A stretch of DNA of 64,000 nt from Bagarius yarrelli (GCA_005784505.1 VCAZ01000030.1:933501-997500); one strand, 5' to 3'; counted from the first letter of the stretch, positions 1 to 14,051 are shown. Translations and numbers: made by a program. Notes: generated by a model from the sequence alone, not told the origin.

Positions 1-200
1 TAAATGTAATCTTACAACAATAATTTAGTTTACATTGTATCTGATCTGTTACAATCCAGTATCTCACGCTATATAATGTGAAATGACTGTATAAAGGCCC
101 CCCCCCCCCCAAAATATGTGTTTGTCTGTGTGTAACTCCTGGTATAACAAAAAGGAAACAACAAATTCTTAGAGCTGATAATGTGTCTGTTTGAGTACAG

Positions 201-3200
201 GCTCTTCAAAAGACCCTGGTATTTTGCCACGTGCCTTTGACACAGTGTTTAGACACATCAATGGACGGCTCTATGATCAGATGGACCTGAAGCCGTACCT
301 CAACTCAGATGTGCAGAAACTAGACACTGATCAGCTCAGAATGGAACGATCTGCCAAGACTGCACTCTTCAGTATGCTGAAAGAGGTACAAACACAAACC
401 TCGCATGGCTGTACACAATATTCAAATCTAAAATTGTGCACATGGTTTTTGCATGTAATGAGGATAAGCTCTTATTTGTGTCTGCAGGACTCTGAGTCCA
501 CCAGAACCAGCAGGAGTCGAAACTCCTCCTCTTCCTCCTTTAACAGTCTCTCTTTCTCAGGAGTTTCTTATGACCAGACTGGTAATGCTGTAATATCACA
601 AATGTTACTTTTTACAAAAAAACCCTAAAAATGTCCTTTTATGATGTTTCTTTTCCTGTGTCTCAGTGGACAGTGCAGAAGGAGCTGTTGATGATGTGCA
701 GTGTGTCTACTCGCTGTGGGTTGCTTACTATGAGATCTATAATGAACAAGTGTATGACCTGCTGCAACCTGTGCTCTCTAACAGGACGAAGAAGCGTGTA
801 GCGCTGCGCCTGTCTGAGGACAGTGCTGGAAATTCCTATGTTCGAGGTGAGCATGGTTTTGGTATGGTTTGTTGCCACTTTGAATATAACTTGCCAGCAA
901 TTGATATGTTTAACCACAAAGGGGCAGTAGTTTAGTTTTTGTTTATTTATTTATTTATTTTATACGTCTTGTCTTTTTATTGGATTGGAAGCTTTTAGGT
1001 ATAAAATAGCAAACTAATTCTGGAATCATCTTGGTCCAAACAATTTTCTCTATTTGTATAATTTTAAAGCCACTGTCTTGCATGTTTGGTTTTAATATTG
1101 CTACTACACTAAACAGTTAAGTTGTAGCCATGCCAGTGTAGTTTCTCTGTATGTTGTAGAACTAAGGTGGATTAATATACAGAATGCAGAAGAGGCGTCT
1201 AAAATTCTGCGTGTCGGGAACAAGAATCGTAGTGCTGCTGCAACCAAAATGAACCAGTCTTCCAGCAGAAGGTAACAGTCTCTCTGAAATGTCACTCTCC
1301 TTTTTTTTTTAATTTGATTTGAGCGCCAAATTGCTGAAAATATTTTCTTAAACCCTTGGATTATTCCTGGATTAAATATAAATTTCTTGGTTTTCTTCTG
1401 TACCTAGTCATAGCATCTTCTCCATTAAGTTAATGCGCATTGATGGTGCTGATGTCCAGGGAATATCAGAGTAAGTTTTATTTTTTTTATTTATTCTTTT
1501 TTTAAGAATGTGTGTGGCTTTGGTATTAAGGGATTTTTTTTTTTTTTTGGTTATTTTTAGGCTTTCATCTATGTGACCTGGCTGGATCAGAACGATGCAA
1601 CAAAACAAAAACCTTTGGGGAACGTCTGAAAGAAGCTGGAAATATTAACAACTCCCTGCTGATTCTAGGAAAGTGCATTGCAGGACTCCGTAACAACCAA
1701 GGTGACAGGTATGGCTGTCCTGCTGGAGGGACTGGCTGTATAATCAGTAATTGTATAATGTTTGGATGATGATGATCAGTGGGGGAGTGGTAGTGCAGTG
1801 GTTATGGTGTTTGACACGTTTTGGAAGATTGATTCTTCCACAAGCTACCACTGCTGCCCCCTAGCAAGGCCCCTAAACCCCTAATTGCTCAGTTGTTTAA
1901 TTCAACTGAGCAGTTGTTGGTTACAGGCCTTGCCCAGCCGTAGCAGCTTGTTTGGTTCTGAGCCATGCAATGTGTTTTAGTAATGCAAATGATGATCAGT
2001 GGGGGAGTGGTAGTGCAGTGGTTACGGTGTTTGACACGTTTTTGAAGATTGATTCACAGCCCCACCAAGCTACCACTGCTGTACATGTATAGATTGTGAA
2101 ATTGGGTTTCATTTGGGTGCCAGGATATTTACCCCTGTTGTACATCTGCCTTTTCTAGGGCGAAGAACAGTTACATTCCATTTCGTGAAAGCAAGTTGAC
2201 CCGCCTATTCCAGGGAGTGTTTTGTGGTCGTGGCAGAGCCTCTATGATTGTGAACATCAATCAGTGTGCTTCAACTTATGATGAGACTCTCCATGTCATG
2301 AAATTCTCTGCTGTGGCCAAAGAGGTACTGCCACAGTGAAAATTACTTACGAAAATACGTTCTACAATTTCTATTGACTGTAGAATTTTTTTTTATTTTT
2401 TTTTATATACCTACAATATTTTTTAAATTAAAATGTCATTTAAAAGAATAGAAAATAAATGGAAAAAAAAAAATCAATCTTGGAGAGTAGTAAAAATTAA
2501 CTAACTTTTGCCTGTTAGGTGGTTCAGGTGATCCAACCTCGCTCTCTTGAGTCTCTAGCACCACGCCTGCTTGGCCGAGATGGAAAGCCTTTGCTAAACA
2601 ATGGAGTGCTGGCTAGCCAGGCAGTGGATGAATACATTTCAGATGAGGAGCTGCTAGATGGTGATGAAGAGGCAGATATGTCTATATTACCACAGGAGGT
2701 AAAAATTAAAACTGACTCCAGCTTTTCTAGCTCAACCATGTCGTATTATGCTTAAACAATTATGTAAACAGTCAATATGGCGAAGATTTGTAGAGCCTGC
2801 CAGCACATGTCAGTGACAAAATTGTATAGAATGGGGGTTACCAGACTGCAGTGTTTAGCTCCAACTTGCCTCAACACACTTGCCTATAAACTTCCAGTAG
2901 ACCTAGCTAGTCCAGATGTTTAATCCGGGTTGGAGCTAAACTTTGCAGGACACCTGGCCCTCCAGGATTAAGTTTGGTGACCCCTGTACTAGGATGTCTG
3001 TGTGCTGTAGCATTACAAAAGGCCAAAACACTGTTTCTGCATGACAATGGCCCTGTGCACATGTAAACAAAACACCTTTGGGCTATACGGGAATGCTAAC
3101 TGCACCCCAGACCTTCACACATGACATTGGTCCCTGAACTTGCTATTGCTATTGTGGCTGAATAGGACAACTCCTAAAGCCATGTGCCCAAAACTAGCTT

Positions 3201-5609
3201 AAAGCTTTTTCAGAAGTTGAGATTAAAAATGTATGGATGGTATGATCACGGTTTCCAAATACTTTTGTTCATATAGTGTAACAAATGTAATGCTCTTTTA
3301 AATATGTCATGAACAAACTTGGCTTGTTCAACAAGATGGCTGTTTGCGTAGGAACTGTTGAATTTGGTGGAGAGTCTTCGAGCGAAGCTGTTGGCTGAGC
3401 GCAAGAAAAATCTGATGCAGGAGATCCAGATCCGCAGAGAGATGGGGGATGCCATGATGCAGCAAATCATGGAGGTTGAGGAATGTCACAGGTCTGTGTA
3501 TAATTTATAATTTATAAATTAGCTAAATATATATTAGGCTGAGGCAATAGGGCAAAAATGGAGTTCTTGTTGCAAATTTTGTTTTACACAACAAATCTAA
3601 TCTGGGAGCCAGCAGTCAAAAGGCAAAGAAATGGAAAGTAATGGTAGCCAAAGTATTTCTTAAGAGTATGTTTAACATCACTGTTGAGCCTGACTACTAT
3701 TACCACCTGACAAATGTTGCTATAGTTTGCATAAATATAGGTGGCTGAGTAAAAACTAGGAAGAAAGGGGAAAAGATTAAGATGACTAACTACTTAGTAC
3801 TTTTTATATACCTGACTTAACCTTCAAATTCAGTTTTTAAATGCCCACAAATTCTGCACGTATGCTAACTATAATGAGTTGACAAACTGTCTTCTTTTAC
3901 CTTTTAGTCGTCAGATGGCTGATCTGAAGGAGAGCTATGAAGAGAAAATGGACAGCACATTTGAGATGTATAAAGAAGCGCTGAAGGAGCATGCCTACCA
4001 GTGTGCCCTGGAAAAGCTAGAAGAAGAATATGTCCCGCTGGATGAGTTCATAGCTGAGCAAGACCGAGCCAAAGTATCTGCTTTTACTACATACTTTTTA
4101 TTAAAAATTAGTAGCTCAGTGGTTAAGGTGTTGGACTGCTGATCAGAAGGGCAGGGGTTCAATTCCCAGGGCCACCTCTGAGTAAAGCCCATAACCCTCA
4201 ACTGCTCGGTTGTGGAAATGGAAATTGGGTTGGTCTGGATATAAGGACCTGTCAAATACAATAAATGTTAATATTTTATGGTTCTCTACGCTCTGGTTTC
4301 CTGTTCAATTTAGGAGCTTGAGAGGCGTGTGAATGAACTGGAACAAAAGCAACATGGTTCTGCATCAGTTTATCAGCAGGAAAACTCAACACAGACTGAC
4401 CAACCAAGCACAGAAGGGACTGGTAGGTTGACTGTATACATGTCGAGATGTTATTTCAACACTCAAACCTCAAATGTCAGTTCTGCGTTTGCCTTTAGAT
4501 TCTGAGCGGTTTAAGCTTCTCTACAAGGAGAAATGTGCTGTGGAACAAGTGTGTGCAGAGAAACAAGAGGTAAAATATTTCATGTGCCTAGATTCAGATT
4601 CCTGTCATACTTTTCACACAGACTGCTTTCAGAAAGGTCTGCTTGATCACACTTTAGGGGGTGTGTAGGTGTATTATGTATTCTCTGGGATGTGTTTACA
4701 GTACATTCTAGCTGCTAGGGGGACTCGAACCTTGGTGTAGGTACCTACAAGTAAAATTGTGCTGTAGTCTGTTCTCACCATAAAGATGTGACCAATTAAG
4801 TGAAAGAAAATGGCACGCGCACACACCAGAACCGTTTCTTCTAGTCATTAATTCAACAACACTGGAATTGTACTGAAATAATTAACACCATTCAATATAA
4901 ATTTTCAGTTTGTCTTGATGGTTTTACGGTCAAGTCCCAGATTAGTATTTGTTCATGCCTTCCTTTTAATTCAAAAGGCCTTCAAAGTCTATATGCTTTT
5001 CAAACGTTTGGCTACACTCATGCCCTAAGACAGGAGTTAAATTTATCCTGGTAACCATTCTTATCTGAATAAAAATGCTTTGCTGTAAGTTGGCAAAAAA
5101 TATTTACTGAGAAGAACCTTTTGTAATACCGCCCCCTAATAGAATAAGTCTTTTTTTCCTCTTCCTATCTTTTTAGTTGATAGGATCACTTGAAAAACGG
5201 ATCCACGAGCTGAACGAGACTTTGCAGGAAGCAGGCGATAGCTACATGGAGAAACTTGCTGAGGTTCAAAGTTTACAGAACAGATTGAACTATCAGGTAT
5301 GTAAACACTGGTCGTTGAACACAAGCTGCGCTGCGCTCACCTTTTTTAAACCCCCTTGCTGACTTTCTTTAAAAGGAGCAAGAAACTGAGCATTTGCAGA
5401 GGGAACTTGCTGAAAGATCACTGGAGCTACGTGGTGTGAAGGAGGACTTGGCCAAACTAACCCATGACTCTATTGGACAATCTCGTCCGAAGCGAGGACT
5501 ACTGGTGAACATTAAAGAATCCATGTCAACCCCATCTTCAGGAAATCTCTGCCGCACAATCAGAAAATCCGTCCGTACTACGTCATCCTTGAGGAAAAAT
5601 CCCAACTGA
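201..5609 (+). CDS. kif20a: Kinesin-6 family motor, KIF20A-like (MKLP2); 5' end missing, one frame break
   Basis: This is a microtubule plus-end motor of the kinesin-6 family. KIF20A relatives bundle midzone microtubules and relocate the chromosomal passenger complex at cytokinesis. Visible exons: 201-385, 488-581, 667-846, 1160-1271, 1408-1470, 1561-1708, 2159-2324, 2519-2698, 3352-3491, 3908-4073, 4314-4422, 4499-4569, 5177-5296, 5376-5609 (stop). All have GT/AG borders and matching phases except the 1470/1561 junction. Motor landmarks are the YEIYNEQVYDL segment, switch I NQSSSRSHSIFS, switch II LCDLAGSERC, and IPFRESKLTRLFQG. After the motor come an acidic DxDEEADMS linker, EELLNLVESLRAKLL and a coiled-coil stalk. 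The P-loop and N-terminus lie left of the window. The wording is closer to KIF20A (CASTYDETLHV, LTRxFQGxFxGRGR) than to KIF20B, and the tail is short like KIF20A, but a fish paralogue is possible. One extra base at about 1568 breaks the frame. It converges with lyn. Confidence 0.88.
1771..2085 (+). repeat. Two tandem copies of a tRNA-derived SINE in a kif20a intron
   Basis: The segment GATGATCAGTGGGGGAGTGG recurs 220 bases later (1771 and 1991). Both copies carry the box A-like GTGCAGTGGTTA head, and both read into a CACCAAGCTACCACTGCTG body. The first copy is longer, with CAAGGCCCCTAAACCCCTAA. Confidence 0.65.
2855..2995 (+). repeat. Short interspersed non-autonomous element in a kif20a intron
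   Basis: It has a TTTAGCTCCAAC start and CAGGATTAAGTTTGGTGACC end, with an internal GGTTGGAGCTAAACTTTGCAG near-inverted match to the start. The pattern recalls a short DNA element frequent in ostariophysan genomes. I cannot name its family with confidence. Confidence 0.4.
3000..3285 (+). mobile_element. Tc1-like relic in a kif20a intron
   Basis: It contains CATGACAATGGCCCTGTGCA and AACACCTTTGGG, both decayed Tc1 transposase segments. It ends in CAAATACTTTTGTTCATATAG, the terminal repeat of a common fish Tc1 family. Several internal deletions and stops are present. Confidence 0.55.
4111..4265 (+). repeat. tRNA-derived SINE in a kif20a intron
   Basis: Its tRNA-like head is GTAGCTCAGTGGTTAAGG followed by GGGGTTCAATTCCC. 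A body CCCATAACCCTCAACTGCTC and a degenerate tail follow. It is a SINE and not a functional tRNA, because the arms do not close. Confidence 0.7.
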
Positions 5610-5666
5610 TCAAGTGTGTTGTGTGGTTAAGTGCTTGTATATTTTATTGTCCTTTTTATTTGTATA

Positions 5667-5672
5667 ATAAAT
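5667..5672 (+). terminator. Polyadenylation signal of the kinesin gene
   Basis: AATAAA lies about 58 bases after the stop codon and is followed by a T-rich stretch. It gives a very short 3' UTR, reasonable for a compact kinesin gene end. No other AATAAA is closer. Confidence 0.55.
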
Positions 5673-5970
5673 TTTTTTTTACTGAATTATTTCTTATTCT
5701 GGAAGTCAAATTCTGACTGCTATAAAAGTTTATATGACTGCATTAAATATACTGGAGGGTTCAAAAGGGTGGAGTTTGACACGAACATATTGCTAACCAT
5801 AGACAGTAAAATCTAACATTAAAGCACTTATTTATTTATTTTTTTTATTAAATTGTAGGATAAGCACTTCAACCTTAAATGTGAAAGTGGAGCCAAACTT
5901 TTAATAATAAGGTTAATTGTAGGAAGTTATAACTTGCAGAAATGTCTATTGAAATTCTGACTTTTAAATT

Positions 5971-6110
5971 TGGCAGACGCCATTTATCCAGAGCAACTTA
6001 CATTTATGTCTTTTTATAGAAATTAACAATTAGAGGTTAAGGGCTTTGTGGTGCTGGGACTCAGGATCTTCAAGTTAGCAGTCCAACACCTTAACCGCAG
6101 TGCTATCACC
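5971..6110 (-). repeat. tRNA-derived SINE between the kinesin and lyn 3' ends
   Basis: On the minus strand it runs from GGTGATAGCACTGCGGTTAA through GTTGGACTGCTAACTTGAAG to the fish SINE tail AAGTTGCTCTGGATAAATGG and CGTCTGCCA. The middle is shortened. Confidence 0.65.
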
Positions 6111-6243
6111 TGACTTGACTGTTTTGTCTACAGAACCTGTCTACAATCATGAGTGAAAATGTATTTACACCTGTTTCAGTAGGAATATTGTGACATGCTC
6201 AAGTCAAGTCTCAGCAAGTCTGTGATCACTGAAGGGTCAAACT

Positions 6244-6249
6244 TTTATT
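6244..6249 (-). terminator. Candidate polyadenylation signal of lyn
   Basis: The minus strand reads AATAAA about 480 bases after the lyn stop codon. It implies a 3' UTR of about half a kilobase that ends before the 3' end of the convergent kinesin gene. Confidence 0.4.
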
Positions 6250-6726
6250 TAAGGCTAGAATAAAAAACGCAATCTGGTATAGTCCATTCACTTAAACATA
6301 GATCAATACATACATGTTTTCTTACAGAGCGTGTTTAACAATAACCGAGCTTCAGACCTGTAGCTGTATGAAATTATAGATGGTGCTGCTCCTATTTGAC
6401 TTTGATCAGATGGGAGGGCTATTTGTTCTTATTAAAATAATGTTTGCAGCTTTAAATTGCATCACATCTGTACACTAGCACACTTGTTTAAATATTTAAC
6501 GTGTTGGTTAACCAACAAATTTAATCTTGAGCATTAACAAACCTTAAAAACGGTCAAATAAATTGTTACAGTTTTCAATTGGTTTCTGTTTGGTGTTCTT
6601 TGGTTGCATCAATTAGGTGCAATCGTCTTAGGTTTCATGTTTCTATTTTCTTTGTGTAGTTTTTGAAAGTTTGCCCTCTTTGTTCGTCACAGTACTCACA
6701 TCTTTAAATACCACAATTCTAGGGTG

Positions 6727-9700
6727 TCATGACTGGCCCTGGTACTGGCCCTCTGTGGCGGTATAATAGTCCTCCAGAACACTCTGCATGTAGTCAAACG
6801 TGGGCCGCTCCTCAGGTTTGGCCTTCCAGCATGAAGTCATGATCTCATACAATTCTGATGGGCAGTTATCAGGACACTGAATGCGATAGCCTCGCTGGAT
6901 CCGTGCCATCACTTCGCTGTTGCACAAACCTGTGGTATTGTGGCAAAATACACTATATTGAAAAGGGTTTTTGGGTTCTTTGCAGAAATTCATAATGTGT
7001 AGATTTTTTTTTTTAAAACATTTAACATCCTAGTCTAAAAATGTGTCTGAAACAATTAGGCATAATTGCTTTTTACCACTAGAGGGCAGCAAACACCGCT
7101 TTTTATTAGAACACTTTCTACAAAGCAGTTTCCTCAACCCTGACCCTGAACTTTTTAGAGTTTTCTGCTGTTAACACATATGATTCATAAAACCAAATGA
7201 AATGGGTGTGTTAGAGCAAGGAAAACACTGAAATGAGTGATTAGAAGACCAGGATTGGGAACCTGTGATCCGCAATACTGCATGCACAGTTAGTCCTTTT
7301 CATCTGTAGGAGTACTGTATAACACTATAATAGCAACTAATTTGTCATGAGTTGATTACGAAAGCAGGTGGAAATAATGCTGTAATGTCATACTAACCTG
7401 TGTAGGGGATTTTCCCATAGGTAACGATCTCATAGAGAAGTATGCCGAATGACCACATATCTGATTTAATGGTAAATAAACCATAGTATATAGCTTCTGG
7501 AGCAGTCCACTTAATAGGGAATTTAGCACCTAAACAAGAAAATAGTCAGTATTAAGTGAGAAAAAATGTATTTGATTCAGTTCTCTATGTAACAGCAACC
7601 TTATGTCAATTCAGAATCTAATACACTTTATTATTGTAATGGAATCTATTTAGAATCTAATACACTATAGTTTCTTAAATGATACGAGGAAGAAATCTTG
7701 TGTGGAACTTAACTCAAAAAGACAAAAATAGTTCCTATTTTTGTGACATGATAATGTGATTAATATTGTATTAATATTATAAAAGTGAAATTATTAAAAC
7801 ATTAAAAAGCGTTTCTTTCTGTTGTACAAATAATACTTTGTGAGATAAAACTTTCAGGTATCTGGCTCCTTGTGAACAGTAAACTTTTGTCAGTTTATTC
7901 GTTCCTTTTTTTGTTCACTTATTGCAAGTAATTGTAGTTAATTGTCCTTCTGAGGAATCTTACACAGATACAGGATTCATGAGAAACCATGAGAAATTTA
8001 GACAGTGGCGCTATAATGCACCAACAACACAGGTTGCCCCGAATCTACTGCAGTGGGATATAAATTGGTTCTCTTTGTCTTTACCTTCTCTGGCTGAATA
8101 TTCATTGTCCTCAATGACTCTTGCTAGTCCAAAATCAGCAATCTTGCAGAACAGGCTTTCACTGACGAGGACATTTGCAGCTCTCAAGTCTCTGTGAATG
8201 TAGTTCTTTTTTTCGATGTATGCCATGCCTTCTGCAATCTAATGCAGACAACAAAAAGCAACAAAACTTTTTCCATTATACAATACAGCAAGTTCTGCTT
8301 TTCTCTGATGACACACACTATGCTTCACAGAATGTCTCAGTTCTCTTAAATGTTTCTGTGATTCTGAGAACATTAAACACCTGTTGTAACCACTCAGTTA
8401 TATAAAAAAAAATAACCACTTAACTTGGTGTAAGTGTATGATATTACTTACTTGAGCTCCGAAGTCAATTAGTTTAGGCAACTGTATTTTTCTGCCTGGG
8501 GGACTTGTCAGAAAATCCAACAAACTACCTAATAATAAAAAACAATAAAAAGCATTAAGAAATCCACATATCAAAATAAAACAGTCACAACATATTAGAA
8601 CAATTCAGAAAGATTATATGAATATCCAACAAGATGCAGACACGCGTGTGTAGCTTTTTGTGTATCTATGTGTAAATTTCTGCACTAGGCATGTAACAAA
8701 AACAAATTAGTTATTTAAATAAAAAAATTACAGTGACTTAGGGGTTTAGTGCTGTTGCCTCACAAAAAGAAGGTCACAGGTTCGTATCCCCTGCAGGGGA
8801 GTTTCTGTGTGGAGTTTGCATGTTTTTCCTGTGCTTGCCTATGTTTACTCTGGTTTCCTCCCACAGTCCAAAAACATGTATGTTACTATAATTGGTGATG
8901 CTAAATTGCCCATAGGAGTGAGTGTGAGTGTTAATGTGTGTGGTAATTTGTCTGTATGTAGCCTAGTAATGGACTGGTCACCTGTCCAGGGTTGTACAAC
9001 CGCCTTTCACCCAAAGACAGTCCAACTCTAAGCATGGCCCTTAACCAGCTGTTTAATTGAAAAATCAAGCTAAATGCTTTTTGGTGTTATAATTTGGGGA
9101 AAAAAAGTTTTCTGTTAGATTAGTTTTTGCAGTGTTTCAAAGACGCAGTAGTATATAAGTATTTTCTGGAAAAATCCACACTTAATCCCTTTTGAAACTG
9201 AAACTGAAAACAAATTAGCCTCTGGTGCATACCATTAGCCATGTATTCAGTGATGATGAAGAGAGGCTGTGTTTTGGTGACCACAGCATAAAGGCGGACA
9301 AGACGGTCATGATGTAACATTTTCATCAAGTTAGCCTCCTGTAGAAATGCCTCAACTGACATGCTGCCTTCCTTCAGGGTTTTCACTGCCACTTTAGTAG
9401 TGTTCTTATATGTTGCTGGAGCATAAGGAAGAAAGAGAGAGAGAGATTAAAAAATTGAAGAAAGTAAGACAAAGAATGAAAGACAAAAGAAAAATAGAAA
9501 GAAAGAAATAAAAAAAGGAAGAGAAGAGGGAAAAGAAAGAAAAATGAATTAAGAATTAAATTAATTAAAACGAAAGAATTAAGAAAGTAAGACAAATAAG
9601 GAAAGAAAGAAAGAAAAGAAGAAAAAGAAAGAAAAATTATTTAAGAAATAAAAAATGAAAGAATTAAGAAAGTAAAACAAAGAAAGAAAAAAAGACATAA

Positions 9701-9796
9701 GAAAAATAGAAAGAAAGAAAGAGAAATGAATTAACATATAAATAAAGAAAAATGAAAGAATTACGAAAGACAGAAAAAAAGAATAAAAAAATAGAC

Positions 9797-9847
<51 letters not shown>

Positions 9848-12800
9848 TAGAATGTGATGTGATGTAAATATTTAAATTCATGAGATATACTTTAAGGAAG
9901 TTATGGTGCAACTAGTATCATACGCACCTAACCAGACCTCACCAAACTGACCAGCTCCAAGCCTCTTTATCATGTGAAGAGATTCTTTGGCAATTTCCCA
10001 AACATCTTCATCCCACTGAACTGCATTTTTGGGTTTCACACACACTTTTCCTAATCGCTGACATAAACCATTGGCCTGCTCTGCAAACAGATTGAACCCA
10101 GAGTGAGCAAATAACCGGAATATTTATTAAAACCCACATTTTAACCCTTTGTCATGTTTGTCAGCTGTCTGAAAATTAAATTTAAAATAAATAAGAGGCT
10201 AATTCGTTTACTCAAACTTTCACATCATGTTGAGATCTTCAGCATGTTGTCTTCATTATTTATAGTTTTTAATAAAAGTCATGCTATTGGAAGTTTTTTG
10301 TTAGACTTTTAGTCGTCCTTAATTTAAAGTCATATAGAGAAAGTCATCAGTTCGATTCCTGACTGGGATTTTAAACATGAATAATCAGTCTTTAAAAGTT
10401 CTTCTCGGTTGTGTTTCTTTCTTTATTTGCCCCTTAACTGACTTCTGTAGCATAAGTTTTTTATTTAAAAACCAAAAATTAAAAAAAAAATCTTATTTTT
10501 CATATTGATAAGAACTTTAATTAATCTTTTATTTATTTATTTATTTATTTTACTCGTTTTGGGATTTATGCAATAAATGTTTAAACTGAACGTGAGTAAC
10601 AAATCCAAAGTATTTAGATTTAGAGACAGTTACTGTTACTAGTTTCCATTAGTTTTGGCATATATTACATTTGTTACATGCAGAAAGTGTGTACAGTGAT
10701 TAGTACATCCTCTGTGTATGTGTTTACATACTCTGATAGTACACAATCAGATCGTCTATTGTTTTGAAGGTAATTCTTGGGGAGATGTAAAATCCTCCAT
10801 TTTCTAGCAGGCGTATTTTATAATGCTTTACTACAGCTGAGCCATTCAGATCCACATCTTTCACTGACATTGAGTAACTTCCTGCAGACAATAACAGATA
10901 TGTTCACATTCAAGCGGACACACTGAGTCAACTGTATAAATAATTGTTTATTAGAAAGTCTGCTAATAAATACAATAGACTTATTCAGTAAAGTGTTGTG
11001 AGTGTGTGTTTGCATATGTTTGCATGTACACTGCAGACCTGCGGTTGTCACACTCTCGCGGATGAGGAAGGCACCTGGGTTATTGGCAGGAGCCAGCAGG
11101 TTTCTCTCAGCTGTTGTTCTGCTGATGTTTTTAAAATACCAGCTGGTGTAAAAAAACAAGTTGAGAACACAGACTGTGTGTGAAGTTGAATAATATAAAT
11201 ATGAATATAAATAAGCTGTGATGTAAAGAGTTACAGAAAATAAAAGTATTTACTTAAAGTATTAATTTATCATTTTAAAAGTCCTAATAAAAGTTTGGAT
11301 GGATTAGCATGTAGTGTTTATGTTCTTGATACCTAGCCAATGTTCACAGTTCTGGTGGACCCAGCGCATATTGGGTGTTTAATCAACACAGCCATAACAA
11401 TTTATAATTACTTTAGAAAATTGCTGTTTACCTTGTTAAATCACATTAAAAATATATATAGCAAGGGTTATGTAAAATATATTATACTTCATGTTCAACA
11501 AAGAAAAGGATCCAAAGGCAATGAGTCTAGGGATAAAATATATATAAATCATAATTTCTCTTTAAACAAACTTTTTAATCCAGTCCCGCAGACCCAAACA
11601 TCACACAAGGGTTAATAAGGGGGAAATCTTTTATAATCATAAAAAAAGAGTATGAACATGTGACCAGATTAAACCTGGTATTTGTAACAGGTCTAAACTG
11701 CTGAATTTGAACAACATTATAAAGAATTTAACAAAATATTTGAAGTATATATATTTTTTAAATCTCTTCACAAATTAACATATTTCACAGTCATGTATTA
11801 GCAAAAAAATGGATTTTTCTTTCTCAGTTATTTTTTTATATAAAACAAATAATTGCAGTGCTTCATTTCTTAGCACACTTTATAGCATTTCTATTCTTTA
11901 TACTTTAATGTTTACATGTTGTATATAGTTCTAACATGACTTACTCTTTTTTGTCCATGCTTTCTTCAAGCTTTATGTAGTTTGAAGGTATTAATCCTAC
12001 TTTGCCAGAGGAAAGTGACTTTGCTTTCCACCAATTGCCATTCCTAACACATGTCCAAAACAGTCATAGCACAGACCACAGTGGTAATGATGGATAAAAA
12101 AAGATTCGATTACATCCAGTGTGCGCTTAGACACATAGACTAAAAAAGCTTTATATATTGATATACTCACTCATTCAGTACTACAAGCTTTTCCCCTTTC
12201 TGGAGCGCTAGCTCATTCTTACTCTCAGCTTGGTATGAGAATAAGGCAATCACAATCTTGCTGTCTATAGATTCAGCTGTGAATAAATAGACCAAATGTT
12301 TATCCAGCTGCACAAAAATGTGTTTGTCCAATTTATCATCTCAGCTTCACTCTGTCTATCAAAAAAGGGACTATAGAATTACTGCTTTATGTTTCTATTC
12401 TCAGCACAGCATTAACTTTGGACTCCGATAAGGTGTTGTTGCTAAAATGTGATGCTGATGAAAGGGTAAAAAGAGAACCAAATTGTACATAGCAGGAATT
12501 ACCTACAATTTAAGTTAATGCATATTATAGACCATAAGGGATTGTTGTACAGCAAACACAGAACACAACGCCAGTATTGTTGCTCATAACAGGGCCTTAC
12601 ACAATATAATCTAAACATTATTATAACAATGTTGTTACCTATTGCTTTTGTAAAAAAAATGTCAAATAATTTTATTAACTTTGCGTAACGCTCTGAGAGA
12701 TTATATATCTTCTCCTTTAAAATTGTTATGCTTCTCTTCCATATACAGTTCTCTCATTTTACGCTGGTTTATTGTTTTAATAACTAATCTAGGCTTCCAA

Positions 12801-12975
12801 TGTAAACTCAGTTTTTAAACAAATTTATCTAACAGGACACATAGATGCAACAGGACAAACCTGTCAGTCACATCTTTCGTAATTTTTGATCACTTAGATG
12901 GATTCAAACAACAGATTTCATGTTCATGTTTAATAGAGATGTAAATATGGAGAAATAAAAGCTGATATTCTTAGC

Positions 12976-13009
<34 letters not shown>

Positions 13010-13971
13010 GGTGGGTGTATCTGTCTTTGCCATACTGTACCATCCTCATTCTGCAGAAGCTGCCCAGGCAACAGTGATGAATTCTAAGAAACAGAAAAGC
13101 TGCAGTGAGTCACGGTGTATGTATTTATATATGCAAATATAATTTTAAGAAAAGGATTAGTTAAATTTGAATACTTGCAACATTTTCTTTAACCATATTG
13201 TAGAGCAGCTGGTTGTGTAATTTTATAACTATTGTACAGAATGTTAAGCAGGAAAAAAAATAAAATAATACATATTTAACAAAAATAAACAAATATGGGC
13301 AACATGGTGGCTTAGTGGTTAGCACTTCTGCCCCCCAGCAAGTTTGCCCAGGTTCGATTCCTGGGCAGGGGGCCTTAATGTGTGGTATTTTCTGTGTTTG
13401 CATGTTCTCTCCGTGCTTGCGTGGGTTTATTCCGGGTACTCCGGTTTCCTCCCACAGTCCAAATACATCTATGTTAGATTGTTTGATGATTCTAAATTGC
13501 GTGAGATGTGTGAGTGTGTGTGTGGCCCTGTGATGGACTGGCGACCTGTCCAAGGTGTACCTCTCCTGCCTTTCGCCCTTTCAGAGACGGCTGGGATAGA
13601 CTCCAGCAGATCCCAGTGACCCCAAATTAGGGAATAGGCAGGTATAGAAGATGAATGAATAAATGAATAAACAAATATAATGTAGGTTTACAGTGTTAGA
13701 ATTTTTTTAATTTATACATTCCATTATTTCATATATTTGACAGCTATTTAAGAGTGACTGAATAACTGTTTTCAAACAAAAACAGTTTCGTAATGTGAAC
13801 CTGTAACATATCTGTAGGTGATTCAAAAGCAAATGAATAAAAATAAATTTTATTAATAAAAACAACTGTAAACCTTTAATTTGCTATTAATACATCAATA
13901 TTTTAAAAGATTAACATGCACACTGGCAAAAACCGGCAGGCAGGCAGACATATAAATAGGCAGACATATAA

Positions 13972-14051
<80 letters not shown>

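Noticed and set aside
4111..4175. Possible tRNA gene
   Set aside because: It has A and B box-like sequence, but the arms do not pair and a SINE body and tail follow.
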